Assembly: GCF_012273015.1 (NCBI RefSeq)
Contig: NZ_CP050954.1
Location: 1,860,001 to 1,924,000, forward strand
DNA: 64,000 nt
Reading direction: 5' to 3'
From: Hymenobacter sp. BT18
GTDB taxonomy: Bacteria > Bacteroidota > Bacteroidia > Cytophagales > Hymenobacteraceae
Shown: in pieces, positions 1 to 13,674 of the stretch
How positions within the stretch are numbered: position 1 is the stretch's first letter
How the letters are laid out: the number at the start of each line of letters is the position of its first letter
The notes under the pieces: model-generated
What the model saw: only the letters and a program-made list of their open reading frames with translations
Database searches by the model: none
What the model was told of the DNA's origin: nothing
Made by a program: the position numbers and the translations under genes

Positions 1-1707
1 GTTCTTCATGGCTTCTTCGAAACCTTTCTGAACCGGCGCGATGAATTCGCGGGGGATAACACCACCCGTGATGTCGTTTACGAACTCCAGACCGGGTTTC
101 TCCGGATCGACCAGTTTGGGGCCGAGTTCGAATACGATGTCACCGAATTTACCACGGCCACCCGTCTGCTTCTTGTAGGTTTCGCGGTGTTCAACCGTTT
201 TGGTCAATACCTCCTTGTACGCAACCTGTGGAGCACCCTGGTTGATTTCCACCTTGAACTCCCGACGCATACGGTCGATGATGATTTCAAGGTGAAGCTC
301 GCCCATGCCTTTCAGTACGGTCTGGCCCGTCTCAGGATCAGTCTGTACCACCAGCGTGGGGTCTTCTTCCACGAGTTTGGCAATAGCCATACCCATCTTA
401 TCCACGTCGGCCTGAGTTTTGGGCTCAATGGCGTAACCGATTACCGGCTCAGGGAACGACATCGACTCGAGTACGATGCGCGACTTTTCGTCGGTCAGCG
501 TGTCACCGGTCTTGATGTCTTTGAAACCCACACCGGCGGCAATGTCACCAGCCTGGATTTTGTCGATCGGGTTCTGCTTGTTGGAGTGCATCTGCATGAG
601 ACGCGAGATACGCTCCTTCTTGTTCGTGCGGTTGTTGTGCACGTACGAGCCAGCGTCCAGCACGCCGCTGTAGCAGCGGAAGAAGCACAGACGGCCCACG
701 AAGGGGTCAGTAGCAATTTTGAACGCCAGGGCCGTGAAAGGCTCGGCATTGTCGGGGTGACGCTCGATTTCCTCGCCGGTATCGGGGTTGGTACCGATGA
801 TGGCGGGCATGTCCAGCGGCGAAGGCAGGTAGGCCATTACGCCGTCCAGCATCGACTGCACACCTTTGTTCTTGAAGGCCGAACCGCACATTACGGGCGA
901 GAACTTCATGTCGATAACCGCTTTGCGGATTACCACCATCATTTCTTCGCGGGTGATGCTCTCCGGATCTTCGAAAAACTTCTCCATCAGCGTGTCGTCG
1001 TACTCGGCTACGCTTTCGATGAGCTTCTCGCGCCACTCGGCTACCGTTTCCACCAGATCCTCGGGAACCGGGATTTCGTGGTACGATTTGCCTTGGGTAG
1101 CGTCGTCCCATACAATGGCTTTGCCCGTCAGTAGGTCAACTACGCCTTTGAAGGTGTCTTCGGCGCCAATCGGGATTTGCAGCGGCACGGGGTTAGCGCC
1201 CAGTTTCTCCTTAATCTCGTTAACCGCCTTGAAGAAGTCGGCACCGGCACGGTCCATCTTGTTGACGAAGCAGATGCGGGGCACCTTGTACTTGTCAGCC
1301 TGGCGCCATACAGTTTCCGACTGGGGCTCTACGCCCGAAACAGCGCAGAACAACGCAACAGCACCGTCGAGTACGCGCAGCGAGCGTTCAACTTCTACCG
1401 TGAAGTCAACGTGGCCGGGAGTATCGATGAGGTTGATTTTGTACTGCTTGGTTTCCGGCGTCGGGTCGCCGTTGGCGTCGGTCGGGTAGTTCCAGAAAGT
1501 GGTAGTAGCAGCCGACGTGATGGTGATACCACGCTCCTGCTCCTGCTCCATCCAGTCCATCGTAGCAGCACCTTCGTGCACTTCCCCGATTTTGTGGGTC
1601 TTACCGGTATAGTAGAGAATGCGCTCCGAGGTCGTGGTCTTACCGGCGTCGATGTGCGCCATAATCCCAATGTTCCGGAGGTATTGCAGGTCTTTATTAA
1701 CAGCCAT
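1..1707 (-). CDS. fusA: Elongation factor G, partial (C-terminus off window)
   Basis: EF-G is the cytoplasmic GTPase that drives ribosome translocation and, with RRF, ribosome recycling. About 569 N-terminal residues are visible of the roughly 700 expected; the 3' end lies before base 1. The translation starts [10 protein letters not shown] and shows the G1 P-loop [10 protein letters not shown], the G3 motif DTPGH and the G4 motif NKMD, followed by domain II and the start of domain IV. The ATG at 1707 is the only start consistent with the conserved N-terminus. It is the last visible gene of rpsL-rpsG-fusA. The spacer to rpsG is almost entirely filled by a quasi-palindrome ending about 7 nt before this start codon, which could affect initiation. 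Confidence 0.97.
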   Translation of the reverse strand, partial: MAVNKDLQYLRNIGIMAHIDAGKTTTSERILYYTGKTHKIGEVHEGAATMDWMEQEQERGITITSAATTTFWNYPTDANGDPTPETKQYKINLIDTPGHVDFTVEVERSLRVLDGAVALFCAVSGVEPQSETVWRQADKYKVPRICFVNKMDRAGADFFKAVNEIKEKLGANPVPLQIPIGAEDTFKGVVDLLTGKAIVWDDATQGKSYHEIPVPEDLVETVAEWREKLIESVAEYDDTLMEKFFEDPESITREEMMVVIRKAVIDMKFSPVMCGSAFKNKGVQSMLDGVMAYLPSPLDMPAIIGTNPDTGEEIERHPDNAEPFTALAFKIATDPFVGRLCFFRCYSGVLDAGSYVHNNRTNKKERISRLMQMHSNKQNPIDKIQAGDIAAGVGFKDIKTGDTLTDEKSRIVLESMSFPEPVIGYAIEPKTQADVDKMGMAIAKLVEEDPTLVVQTDPETGQTVLKGMGELHLEIIIDRMRREFKVEINQGAPQVAYKEVLTKTVEHRETYKKQTGGRGKFGDIVFELGPKLVDPEKPGLEFVNDITGGVIPREFIAPVQKGFEEAMKN

Positions 1708-1712
1708 GATTT

Positions 1713-1806
1713 TTGTTGGGGTCTTAGGGTCTTAGGGTCTTAGGGTCTTGGTTGTCGTTCGGTTTGTACCAGAACAAAACCAAGACCCCAAGACCCTAAA
1801 ACCCCA
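1713..1806 (-). repeat. Octamer-repeat quasi-palindrome between rpsG and fusA
   Basis: On the plus strand the left arm is GTTGGGG followed by three TCTTAGGG units and TCTTGGTT. The right arm, reverse-complemented, reads GTTGGGG, TTTTAGGG, TCTTGGGG, TCTTGGTT, so the two arms differ by one octamer unit and two substitutions. The loop is about 25 nt. In the rpsG-fusA transcript this would be one long hairpin occupying nearly all of the spacer, beginning 8 nt after the rpsG stop codon. The plus strand also has four G-runs separated by five-base TCTTA loops (1718-1745), the canonical G-quadruplex pattern; the mRNA sense strand is the C-rich one. Confidence 0.85.
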
Positions 1807-1814
1807 ACAACTGA

Positions 1815-2282
1815 TTAGAAGCGGAAGTGCGAGAAGGCCTTGTTAGCTTCGGCCATCCGGTGCGTGTCGTCCTTTTTCTTCACGGCAGCACCTTCACCTT
1901 TGGCAGCGGCAATGATTTCGCCAGCCAGCTTGTCTTTCATGGTTTTCTCACCACGACGACGCGCGTATTGAATCAGCCACTTCGAACCAACGGCGATGCG
2001 ACGGTCGGCGCGAACTTCAATCGGCACCTGGAAGGTAGCACCACCTACGCGGCGGCTCTTCACTTCTACGGTCGGCATTACGTTGTTGAGGGCTTTGCGC
2101 CACATCTCCAGGCCGCTTTCCTTGGTGCGCTGCTCAACCAGTTCGCAGGCATCGTAGAAAATTCCGTAGGCCAGGTTTTTCTTCCCGTCGTACATCATGT
2201 AGTTGACGAAACGGGTTACCAGCGTCTCCTTAAACTTGGGGTCGGGCAGGAGGATGCGCTTTTTCGGTTTTGACTTTCTCAT
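1815..2282 (-). CDS. rpsG: 30S ribosomal protein S7
   Basis: Primary 16S rRNA-binding protein that nucleates assembly of the 30S head and lines the E site. The 155-residue length is normal. The N-terminus MRKSKPKKR, the [12 protein letters not shown] segment and the [17 protein letters not shown] beta-hairpin region are diagnostic. It lies between rpsL (85 nt upstream) and fusA (107 nt downstream) in the conserved str operon order. In many bacteria S7 autoregulates this operon by binding the rpsL-rpsG spacer. That spacer here does contain inverted repeats (ACGAGTG/CACTCGT and GGATA/TATCC), but S7 binding to them is only a possibility. Confidence 0.98.
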   Translation of the reverse strand: MRKSKPKKRILLPDPKFKETLVTRFVNYMMYDGKKNLAYGIFYDACELVEQRTKESGLEMWRKALNNVMPTVEVKSRRVGGATFQVPIEVRADRRIAVGSKWLIQYARRRGEKTMKDKLAGEIIAAAKGEGAAVKKKDDTHRMAEANKAFSHFRF

Positions 2283-2367
2283 GGGTTCAGATGTGAGTAG
2301 GTAGTAGCCACGAGTGGGATAAGAACCATATGCTATCCAGCACTTCGGGCTACCACACTCGTATCAA

Positions 2368-2796
2368 TTACTTTTTCTTGCCGGGTGCGGGTTTGCCGCC
2401 TTTACCCGTAGCCACGGGCTGACCGGGCTTCGGACGCTTGGCGCCATATTTCGAGCGACGCTGCAGACGGCCGTTTACGCCGGCGGTGTCCAGGGCGCCC
2501 CGGATGATGTGGTAGCGTACGCCGGGAAGGTCCTTTACGCGGCCGCCACGAATCAGCACGATGCTGTGCTCCTGCAGGTTGTGGCCTTCACCAGGGATGT
2601 AGGCGTTAACTTCTTTGCCGTTGGTGAGACGCACGCGGGCCACTTTGCGCATAGCCGAGTTCGGCTTCTTAGGCGTGGTAGTGTACACACGGGTGCAAAC
2701 GCCACGGCGCTGCGGGCACGAGTCAAGAGCCGGCGACTTCGACTTGGTCGTCAGCTTCTCGCGGCCTTTTCGTACTAACTGGTTGATGGTAGGCAT
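2368..2796 (-). CDS. rpsL: 30S ribosomal protein S12
   Basis: Decoding-centre protein of the 30S subunit and first gene of the str operon here. It has 142 residues, slightly long because of a basic Gly/Lys/Pro-rich C-terminal tail ([12 protein letters not shown]). The universal loop [10 protein letters not shown] keeps both lysines, and the second loop ([10 protein letters not shown]) is also of wild-type form, so nothing in the sequence suggests ribosomal streptomycin resistance. The ATG at 2796 gives the family N-terminus [13 protein letters not shown] full Bacteroidota promoter lies about 50 nt upstream. Confidence 0.98.
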   Translation of the reverse strand: MPTINQLVRKGREKLTTKSKSPALDSCPQRRGVCTRVYTTTPKKPNSAMRKVARVRLTNGKEVNAYIPGEGHNLQEHSIVLIRGGRVKDLPGVRYHIIRGALDTAGVNGRLQRRSKYGAKRPKPGQPVATGKGGKPAPGKKK

Positions 2797-2845
2797 TTAC
2801 GGAATGGTTTGTCTAGGGGGGTTCACTCCCAAAAAATTAGGCTTG

Positions 2846-2877
2846 CAAAGGTATCGACTTGCTTTTGAAATAGCAAA
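2846..2877 (-). promoter_or_regulatory. Promoter of the rpsL-rpsG-fusA operon
   Basis: Reading the minus strand, TTTG (2877-2874) is followed after 20 nt by TACCTTTG (2853-2846). This matches the Bacteroidota primary-sigma consensus TTTG-N19/20-TAnnTTTG in both boxes. The predicted start of transcription is about 40-45 nt upstream of the rpsL ATG. Confidence 0.8.
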
Positions 2878-2960
2878 CAGGTTGAAATAGTTAATTTTAG
2901 GATTTCAGCACAGCGCAGCTACAGCCCGTAAACCGCCCTGTTTTCGCTTGCTGACAGCAA

Positions 2961-2992
2961 CAAAAAAGGCTTCTGCACCCAGCAGAAGCCCT
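2961..2992 (-). terminator. Intrinsic terminator after the DUF3467 gene
   Basis: On the minus strand a 9-bp stem (GGCTTCTGC / GCAGAAGCC, five-base loop) is followed directly by a six-T tract. It sits 20 nt past the DUF3467 stop codon and should separate the rpoBC transcript from the rpsL promoter. Confidence 0.85.
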
Positions 2993-3011
2993 TCCCATTG
3001 GTACGTTCAGG

Positions 3012-3347
3012 CTAAGCCTCCCCTACCGCTCCGCCGAAGCCCATCGGGTAGCTCGGCGAATCATTCTGCACTTTCACCGGCCCGAACGTCTGCTCGAACC
3101 GCTCAATGTTTTCCTGCAACGCCGACAGCAGCCGCTTGGCGTGCTCCGGCGTAAGGATGACGCGGGACTTTACCTTGGCCTTCGGCAGCCCGGGCATCAG
3201 CCGGATAAAGTCGATGACGAACTCGCTGCTGCTGTGCGCAATCATGGCCAAGTTGGCGTACTCGCCCTCGGCAATAGCTTCCGACAGTTCAATGTTGATG
3301 GCGTTCGGGTCCTGGGGTATGTTGGGGTCGGTTGGTTGCTGGGCCAT
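3012..3347 (-). CDS. DUF3467 domain protein
   Basis: Small protein of 111 residues with no known biochemical function. The core segment from about residue 18 (INIELSEAIAEGEYANLAMI) through SSSEFVIDFIRLMPG and SRVILTPEHAKRLLSALQENI is characteristic of DUF3467, which often lies near rpoC in Bacteroidota. No signal peptide or membrane segment is visible, so it is probably cytoplasmic. It is co-directional with rpoC, separated from it only by the orphan gene at 3383-3688, and is followed by a strong terminator, so it is probably the last gene of the rpo transcript. Family assignment is by recognition, without a profile search. Confidence 0.85.
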   Translation of the reverse strand: MAQQPTDPNIPQDPNAINIELSEAIAEGEYANLAMIAHSSSEFVIDFIRLMPGLPKAKVKSRVILTPEHAKRLLSALQENIERFEQTFGPVKVQNDSPSYPMGFGGAVGEA

Positions 3348-3382
3348 GTTGACTTAGGTTGAGGACTTACCAAAGAAGCAAG

Positions 3383-3688
3383 TCATTTTTTGTGTGAAAG
3401 ATATTCGGTGAATAAACCGATTACGAATGGAACAAACAGAAAGGCAGTCACCATGCTGAACTCATTACCATCATTCTTAATACGTAGCAACGCAACAATT
3501 ACAAACAAAAAGGCCAGCACTAGCGCGAGCATCCGTCTGTAAAAAAACTGACTTCTCACAAAAACAAAGAAGATAATCAGCCCTACATATAAGCTAAAAG
3601 CCAAAATACCCATTCCAAATAGAAAGGGCAGTGCATTGCTGATAGCTTCTTGTACAGTTAACTCATTTAATAATATCGTCATAAGCAT
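3383..3688 (-). CDS. Small AT-rich membrane protein of unknown function
   Basis: Not recognised. The 101-residue product has three likely transmembrane segments: about residues 20-47 (LPFLFGMGILAFSLYVGLII and following), 52-68 and 76-95. It ends in a charged tail, YLSHKK. The start could be the first ATG (MLMTILLNE) or the second, two codons in. The stretch is visibly AT-rich (estimated 35-40% GC by eye against about 60% in the flanking genes) and its codon use differs, suggesting recent acquisition or an orphan gene. It sits between the rpoC terminator and DUF3467, where gene order is usually conserved. Confidence 0.6.
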   Translation of the reverse strand: MLMTILLNELTVQEAISNALPFLFGMGILAFSLYVGLIIFFVFVRSQFFYRRMLALVLAFLFVIVALLRIKNDGNEFSMVTAFLFVPFVIGLFTEYLSHKK

Positions 3689-3727
3689 GGGTTAAGCAGG
3701 GTATTTATAGTAACAGTTTCAAAGCTA

Positions 3728-3769
3728 AAAGGCAAAGCCGGCCGAATTGCTTCGACCGGCTTTGCCTTT
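3728..3769 (-). terminator. Terminator after rpoC
   Basis: An almost perfect hairpin (AAAGGCAAAGCCGG ... CCGGCTTTGCCTTT, short loop near 3743-3752) begins 16 nt beyond the rpoC stop codon. The minus-strand 3' side ends in TTTTAGC, a modest U-tract. If it terminates efficiently, the orphan gene and DUF3467 need their own promoter. Confidence 0.7.
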
Positions 3770-3785
3770 ACTTACACCTTAACGC

Positions 3786-8132
<4,347 letters not shown>

Positions 8133-8455
8133 GTAGGGTAGCTGTTGTTAGCTGGTGGCTTTTATCTGTTGGTTGGTTCCGCCAGTCTTAAGAATGGTCG
8201 GAAAGAACAAAACAGGTTGACTCTGCGAAAAGTGCTCTGCGGGTCGGATAGGTACGCCGCGCAGTAGTTTTCCGCCAGGTCGGGTACTTGAGGTTGCGGC
8301 CAATTACTATCGGAGGTTGAGGCCGTTCTGACCTTATCTCGGAACGACGCCGGCAGTAAGTGTTATCGGTTTCCCGAACCGCGGGTACTCTATATAATAA
8401 GTCTTGAAAGAGGTGGCTGCCGATACTTGCGCACCAGCAGCCACCCCTTCAAACC
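8133..8455 (-). other. Long rpoB-rpoC spacer
   Basis: A 323-nt gap between two genes that are normally tightly coupled. It has no convincing reading frame. Its only clear structure is the hairpin at 8406-8450 next to the rpoB stop codon. The remainder is an unstructured-looking leader without a recognisable TTG-N19-TAnnTTTG promoter on the minus strand. Confidence 0.6.
8406..8450 (-). terminator. Terminator-like hairpin between rpoB and rpoC
   Basis: On the minus strand the stem GGTGGCTGC / GCAGCCACC, extended by GAAGGG / CTCTTTC with one mismatch and a wobble, has a 16-nt loop and begins 5 nt after the rpoB stop codon. Only a weak TCTTTC follows, so it may be an attenuator or an RNA-processing site rather than a full terminator. 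Confidence 0.55.
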
Positions 8456-11400
8456 TTAGTCAAGCGTGATTTCCAGGGCCAGACCGCGCAACTCGTGGAT
8501 GAGTACGTTGAATGACTCGGGGATATTGGGCTTGGGCAGTACGTCGCCTTTTACAATGGCTTCGTACGCTTTGGCCCGACCTACCACGTCATCCGACTTC
8601 ACGGTGAGGATTTCCTGCAGCACGTTGGAAGCACCGAAGGCTTCCAGCGCCCACACTTCCATTTCCCCGAAGCGCTGACCACCGAACTGCGCCTTACCAC
8701 CCAGCGGCTGCTGCGTAATGAGCGAGTACGGCCCGATGGAACGAGCGTGCATCTTGTCGTCAACCAAGTGACCGAGCTTGAGCATGTAAATCACGCCCAC
8801 GGTTACCGGCTGGTCGAAGCGCTGACCCGTCAGACCATCGTGCAGGTAAGCACGGCCGAAGTGCGGCAGCCCGGCTTCCGTCAGTTCGCGGGATACTTCC
8901 TCTTCGGTAGCACCGTCGAAAATCGGGGTAGCGTAGGTGCGGCCCAGCTTCAGGCCAGCCCAGCCCAGTACGGTCTCGTAAATCTGACCGATGTTCATCC
9001 GGCTTGGTACCCCCAGCGGGTTAAGCACGATGTCCATCGGGGTGCCGTCGGGCAGGAAGGGCATGTCCTCATCGCGCACGATGCGGGCCACTACCCCTTT
9101 GTTACCGTGACGACCAGCCATCTTGTCACCCACCTTCAGCTTGCGCTTCTTGGCGATGTACACTTTGGCCAGCTGCACGATACCAGCGGGCAGTTCGTCC
9201 CCTACTTCCAGCGTGAACCGGTCGCGCTTGAAGCGGGCCGTGATGGTGTTACGCTTCTTGGCGTAGTTTTTCACCAGCTCGGTTACCATGCTGTTCACGC
9301 GGGCATCGGCCGTCCAGCCTTCCAGCACGAGGTCCTTAAACATGTTCACCTCTTCGGGAACCGCGTAGTTGCTCTCGTCCTTGTAGGGGTTCTTGTCGGG
9401 GAACAGGTTTTCGGCAATGTTCTTCTTGCCGAATTTTACGCCCTTCGAGATGATTTCGTCGCCGAACTTGTGCTTCACGCCCTGGGAGGTTTTGCCTTCC
9501 AACAGCTGCACCAGCTTGTCGATCATAACGGCTTTGATGCCGCGCAGCTCGCGAGCGTACGAATCCTTCAGCTCTTCGACTTCCTTCTTCGACTTGGCCC
9601 GCAGGTTTTTGTCTTTCTTCGGACGCGAGAACAGCTTAGTGCCGATAACTACCCCGTTCAGGGAAGGTGGCGCCTTAAGGGAGGCATCCTTCACGTCGCC
9701 GGCTTTGTCGCCGAAGATGGCGCGGAGCAGCTTCTCCTCCGGGGTCGGGTCGGTTTCGCCCTTAGGCGTAATCTTACCGATCAGGATGTCGCCTTCGCGA
9801 ACCTCCGCGCCCAGGCGGATGATGCCGTTGTCGTCGAGGTTACGCACAGCTTCTTCGCTTACGTTCGGAATTTCCGAAGTCAGCTCTTCTTCGCCGCGCT
9901 TGGTCTCGCGAACTTCCAGCTCAAACTCCTCAATGTGAATCGAGGTGAAGATGTCGTCGCGAACTACCTTCTCCGAAATAACGATGGCGTCCTCGAAGTT
10001 GTAGCCCTGCCACGGCATGAAGGCCACCTGCATGTTGCGGCCCAGGGCCAGTTCACCTTTGTTCGTGCCGTAGCCTTCGCAGAGGGGCTGTCCTTTGGTC
10101 ACCCGCTCACCCTTCTTCACGAGGGGCGTCAGGTTTATACAGGTATCCTGGTTGGTGCGACGGAACTTGATCAGGTCGTACGAAATCTTCTCAGCGTCGA
10201 AGCTTACGAGGATATCATCTTCCGTCAGGTCGTACTTCACCACGATGCGGTTAGCATCTACGTAGTCAATTACGCCGTCGCCCTCGGCCACTACCAGCGT
10301 ACGGGAGTCAATAGCCACGCGGCCTTCCAGACCGGTGCCCACTATGGGAGCTTCGGCTTTCAGCAGCGGTACGGCCTGACGTTGCATGTTCGAGCCCATC
10401 AGAGCGCGGTTAGCATCGTCGTGCTCCAGGAACGGAATCAGCGAAGCTGCCACCGACACAATCTGGTTCGGGGCCACGTCCATGTAGCTGTACTCTGTGG
10501 GGCCTACTACGGGGAAGTCACCTTCGAAGCGGCCTTTTACTAGGTCGTTGATGAAGTTGCCCTGCTCATCAATGCGGGCGTTGGCCTGCGCAATGTGGTG
10601 GGTATCCTCTTCTTCGGCCGTCAGGTACTTCACGTTCTCCGTGGTGTCTACCTTACCGTTTTCCACGGTGCGGTAGGGAGTTTCGATGAAGCCCATGGAG
10701 TTCACGCGGGCGTGCACGCACAGCGACGAAATCAGACCGATGTTCGGTCCTTCCGGCGTTTCGATGGTGCAGAGGCGGCCGTAGTGCGTGTAATGAACGT
10801 CACGTACTTCGAAACCAGCTCGCTCGCGCGACAGACCTCCCGGCCCGAGCGCCGATACGCGACGCTTGTGCGTCACCTCGGCCAGCGGGTTGGTTTGGTC
10901 CATGAACTGCGACAACTGGTTGGTGCCGAAGAACGAGTTGATTACCGACGACAGCGTGCGGGCGTTGATCAGGTCAACGGGCTTAAAGTCCTCGTTGTCG
11001 CGCACGTTCATGCGCTCCTTGATGGTACGCGCCATCCGGGCCAGGCCCACGCCGAACTGAGCGTACAACTGCTCCCCTACCGTACGCACGCGGCGGTTAC
11101 TCAAGTGGTCAATGTCATCGACAATGGCCTTCGAGTTGATCAGACCGATCAGGTACTTCACGATGAGCACGATGTCCTCGTTCGTGAGTACGCGGGCGTC
11201 CCAACCGGTGTCGATGCCGAGCTTCTTGTTGATGCGGTAACGGCCTACGTCGCCGAGGTCGTAACGCTTATCCGAGAAAAACAGCTTTTGGATGATGTCA
11301 CGGGCAGTTTCTTCGTCGGGCGCTTCGGTATTCCGCAGCTGACGGTAGATTTGCTCTACAGCTTCCTTCTCCGAGTTGGAGTTGTCCTTCTGCAGCGTGT

Positions 11401-12358
11401 TGTAGATGATGGCGAAGTCGGCGATGTTGACGTTTTCGCGGTGCAGGATAACCGACTTGGCTCCGGCATTCAGGATGGTGTCAATATCTTCTTCCTCGAT
11501 GGTCGAGTCGCGCTCCAGGAGCACCTCATTCCGGTCGATGGAAACTACCTCGCCGGTATCCTCGTCAACGAAGTCTTCCGTCCAGGTGCGCAGCACCCGG
11601 GCAGCCAGCTTGCGGCCTACGGCTTTCTTCAGGATTTTCTTGTCGGCTTTCACCTCTTCCGACAGCCCGAACAGGTCGAGAATGTCTTTGTCGGTGCCGT
11701 AGCCGATGGCACGCAGCAGCGTGGTAACCGGGAATTTCTTCTTCCGGTCGATATAGGCGTACATCACGTTGTTTACGTCCGTGGCAAATTCAATCCACGA
11801 GCCTTTGAACGGAATAATACGCGCCGAATACAGCTTGGTACCGTTGGTGTGCTTGCTCTGGGCAAAGAACACGCCCGGCGAGCGGTGCAGCTGCGACACA
11901 ATAACGCGCTCCGCACCGTTGATAACGAAGGAGCCTTTTTCGGTCATGTAGGGAATATTTCCCAGGAACACTTCCTGCTCAATCGTTTCGAAATCCTCGT
12001 TGTCCGAGTCGTTGCAGACCAGGCGCAACTTAGCTTTCAGTGGTACGGAGTACGTCAGGCCCCGGTCGATGCACTCGTCTACGGAGTACTTCGGCGGATC
12101 CACGTGGTAATCCATGAAGGTCAGCACGAAGTTTTCGCGCGAGTCCGAAATCGGAAAGTTCTCGGCAAACACTTTGAAAAGGCCCTCATCGGTCCGGTTC
12201 TCGGCAGCCGTTTCCAACTGGAAGAAGTCCATGAACGAGCGAACCTGCACGTCCAGGAAATCCGGGTACTCAATAACCTTTTTAATCTTGGCGAAGTTGA
12301 TCCGCTCGTCAGCAGCTTGCAATTTTTGCAGGCCTGTCTGTGCTTTCGGTGTAGCCAA
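8456..12358 (-). CDS. rpoB: DNA-directed RNA polymerase subunit beta
   Basis: Large catalytic subunit of RNA polymerase, about 1300 residues. The rifampicin pocket reads [20 protein letters not shown] then [18 protein letters not shown], with all the common resistance positions in the sensitive form. The C-terminal [21 protein letters not shown] segment is diagnostic. No ATG lies near the conserved N-terminus. I choose the TTG at 12358, giving (M)[20 protein letters not shown], the start I recall for relatives. A second TTG at 12397 would add 13 residues ([13 protein letters not shown]). A plus-strand frame at 10595-12373 is a shadow. Confidence 0.97.
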   Translation of the reverse strand: MATPKAQTGLQKLQAADERINFAKIKKVIEYPDFLDVQVRSFMDFFQLETAAENRTDEGLFKVFAENFPISDSRENFVLTFMDYHVDPPKYSVDECIDRGLTYSVPLKAKLRLVCNDSDNEDFETIEQEVFLGNIPYMTEKGSFVINGAERVIVSQLHRSPGVFFAQSKHTNGTKLYSARIIPFKGSWIEFATDVNNVMYAYIDRKKKFPVTTLLRAIGYGTDKDILDLFGLSEEVKADKKILKKAVGRKLAARVLRTWTEDFVDEDTGEVVSIDRNEVLLERDSTIEEEDIDTILNAGAKSVILHRENVNIADFAIIYNTLQKDNSNSEKEAVEQIYRQLRNTEAPDEETARDIIQKLFFSDKRYDLGDVGRYRINKKLGIDTGWDARVLTNEDIVLIVKYLIGLINSKAIVDDIDHLSNRRVRTVGEQLYAQFGVGLARMARTIKERMNVRDNEDFKPVDLINARTLSSVINSFFGTNQLSQFMDQTNPLAEVTHKRRVSALGPGGLSRERAGFEVRDVHYTHYGRLCTIETPEGPNIGLISSLCVHARVNSMGFIETPYRTVENGKVDTTENVKYLTAEEEDTHHIAQANARIDEQGNFINDLVKGRFEGDFPVVGPTEYSYMDVAPNQIVSVAASLIPFLEHDDANRALMGSNMQRQAVPLLKAEAPIVGTGLEGRVAIDSRTLVVAEGDGVIDYVDANRIVVKYDLTEDDILVSFDAEKISYDLIKFRRTNQDTCINLTPLVKKGERVTKGQPLCEGYGTNKGELALGRNMQVAFMPWQGYNFEDAIVISEKVVRDDIFTSIHIEEFELEVRETKRGEEELTSEIPNVSEEAVRNLDDNGIIRLGAEVREGDILIGKITPKGETDPTPEEKLLRAIFGDKAGDVKDASLKAPPSLNGVVIGTKLFSRPKKDKNLRAKSKKEVEELKDSYARELRGIKAVMIDKLVQLLEGKTSQGVKHKFGDEIISKGVKFGKKNIAENLFPDKNPYKDESNYAVPEEVNMFKDLVLEGWTADARVNSMVTELVKNYAKKRNTITARFKRDRFTLEVGDELPAGIVQLAKVYIAKKRKLKVGDKMAGRHGNKGVVARIVRDEDMPFLPDGTPMDIVLNPLGVPSRMNIGQIYETVLGWAGLKLGRTYATPIFDGATEEEVSRELTEAGLPHFGRAYLHDGLTGQRFDQPVTVGVIYMLKLGHLVDDKMHARSIGPYSLITQQPLGGKAQFGGQRFGEMEVWALEAFGASNVLQEILTVKSDDVVGRAKAYEAIVKGDVLPKPNIPESFNVLIHELRGLALEITLD

Positions 12359-12657
12359 TGTATGTGGGGTTAGGAAATGGACACTGAGAGAATCCAACCC
12401 AGCGTAGCGGTAAAACCGTTACCTTGGGCCTGTCAGGAAGCTGCTGCGGGCCACCCTCGCGTGAGCGGAGCGGCTACCCTTCCGGGCGCACGAAAGCGCA
12501 AAGCATAACCTTGCGCTTCTGGCAGCCGTAGGCACAAAAAGCCGCAAAGCGGCGTGCAAACGAACTTCCTTGCTGGTTGTTGCCTACAAACAGGAAAAGA
12601 CCTGGCTTAGTTGCCAGGCCTCTCCATATTTGCTGGTGTCAGAGCAGGCAGCAGAAA
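12359..12657 (-). other. rplL-rpoB spacer with leader structure
   Basis: About 300 nt without a gene. It contains the hairpin at 12593-12620 next to rplL, a GTAGGCA/TGCCTAC pair enclosing the small hairpin GCCGCAAAGCGGC near 12541-12553, and AAGCGCAA/TTGCGCTT near 12493-12518. Partial termination between rplL and rpoB is the known arrangement in E. coli; a similar role here is inferred. Confidence 0.5.
12593..12620 (-). terminator. Attenuator/terminator after rplL
   Basis: Minus-strand stem GCCTGGC / GCCAGGT with loop AACTAA, followed by CTTTTCC. It lies about 40 nt beyond the rplL stop codon. Read-through would be needed for rpoBC expression from the upstream promoter, so attenuation is more likely than full termination. 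Confidence 0.65.
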
Positions 12658-13035
12658 TTACTTAACTTCTACTTCAGCGCCGGCTTCTTCCAGTTGCTTC
12701 TTCAGGCCTTCAGCCTCGTCTTTGGTTACACCTTCTTTCAAAGGCTTAGGAGCACCGTCAACGAGTTCTTTGGCTTCTTTCAGGCCCAGACCGGTCAGGT
12801 CTTTCACCAGTTTCACAACAGCCAGTTTAGCAGCGCCAGCCGACTTCAGGATTACGTCGAACGAAGTCTTCTCCTCGGGAGCTTCAGCAGCTGCGCCACC
12901 GCCACCAGCTACCATTACGGGAGCAGCAGCAGCAGGCTCAATGCCATACTCGTCTTTCAGGATACCAGCCAGTTCGTTTACTTCTTTTACCGTCAGGCTA
13001 ACGAGCTGCTCGGCGAATGCTTTCAAATCTGCCAT
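12658..13035 (-). CDS. rplL: 50S ribosomal protein L7/L12
   Basis: Acidic stalk protein that recruits and activates translational GTPases. The 125-residue product has an N-terminal dimerisation helix ([26 protein letters not shown]), an Ala/Gly-rich hinge around residues 38-52, and the C-terminal globular domain with KTSFDVIL and [21 protein letters not shown], the factor-binding helix region. It lies 64 nt downstream of rplJ. Several L7/L12 dimers normally bind one L10, and higher expression is consistent with the attenuator between rplL and rpoB. Confidence 0.98.
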   Translation of the reverse strand: MADLKAFAEQLVSLTVKEVNELAGILKDEYGIEPAAAAPVMVAGGGGAAAEAPEEKTSFDVILKSAGAAKLAVVKLVKDLTGLGLKEAKELVDGAPKPLKEGVTKDEAEGLKKQLEEAGAEVEVK

Positions 13036-13099
13036 TTCTGTAGATTGTTAAAAAGGGGGGTTGTTGAAGGAAATTGAAAGGGAAAAAGATGAGCAGCGG

Positions 13100-13654
13100 T
13101 TAGCCTGCAACCTCTTCTTTTTCGGAAAGTGTTTTGAGGATACCAGCCAGCTTGTTGCCACCGCTCGACAGAGCAGAAATAACATTCTTCGCAGGCGACT
13201 GAAGCAGACCGATAACATCACCGATGAGTTCGTTCTTGCCTTTCAGCGTGCTCAGCGTCTCCAGCTGAGTAGAACCCAGGTAGATGCTGGCGTCGATGTA
13301 AGCACCTTTCAGAACGGGCTTGGGCTCTACGCCACGCGCATAGTTCTGCGACTTGTAGAAGTCTTTCAGGAGCTTGGCCGGAGCATTGCCCGACTCGCGC
13401 GAGAACAGCACGCCCGACTGGCCTTTCAGCGCCGCGTCCATCTCCGCCGTGTCGCCACCGAGGGTATCGAGGGCTTTGCGGATGAACGTGTTTTTGTAGA
13501 CTTTGAACTCCAGGCCGCGGTTAAAGCACAGGCGACGGAATTCGTTGATTTTCGCCACTGACATCCCCGAAGCATCGGTGATGTAGAACGCGTTGTGCGA
13601 TTGGAACTTCTCGCTCAACTCGTCGACGAGGGCTTGTTTTTCTTCCCGGATCAT
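13100..13654 (-). CDS. rplJ: 50S ribosomal protein L10
   Basis: Base of the ribosomal stalk: binds 23S rRNA through its N-terminal domain and L7/L12 dimers through its C-terminal helix. It has 184 residues; MIREEKQALVDELSEKF and the KVYKNTFIRKAL segment are typical. The C-terminal SPAKNVISALSSGGNKLAGILKTLSEKE helix is the L7/L12 dock. The spacing of 20 nt from rplA and 64 nt to rplL shows the usual cotranscription. Confidence 0.98.
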   Translation of the reverse strand: MIREEKQALVDELSEKFQSHNAFYITDASGMSVAKINEFRRLCFNRGLEFKVYKNTFIRKALDTLGGDTAEMDAALKGQSGVLFSRESGNAPAKLLKDFYKSQNYARGVEPKPVLKGAYIDASIYLGSTQLETLSTLKGKNELIGDVIGLLQSPAKNVISALSSGGNKLAGILKTLSEKEEVAG

Positions 13655-13674
13655 ATCGTCGTGTTGATTAAAAC

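Noticed and set aside
1713..1806. Could the octamer repeats be a CRISPR array or a telomere-like sequence?
   Set aside because: The units are directly adjacent, only 8 nt long and arranged as an inverted repeat in a gene spacer; there are no spacers, no cas genes and no chromosome end.
2283..2367. Inverted repeats in the rpsL-rpsG spacer as another member of the word-repeat class.
   Set aside because: The pairs (ACGAGTG/CACTCGT, GGATA/TATCC) are short and lack internal repeated words, so they look like an ordinary spacer structure or possible S7 site.
10595..12373. Long plus-strand frame (592 codons) opposite rpoB.
   Set aside because: Same shadow pattern over a conserved gene, with no domain or plausible start context.
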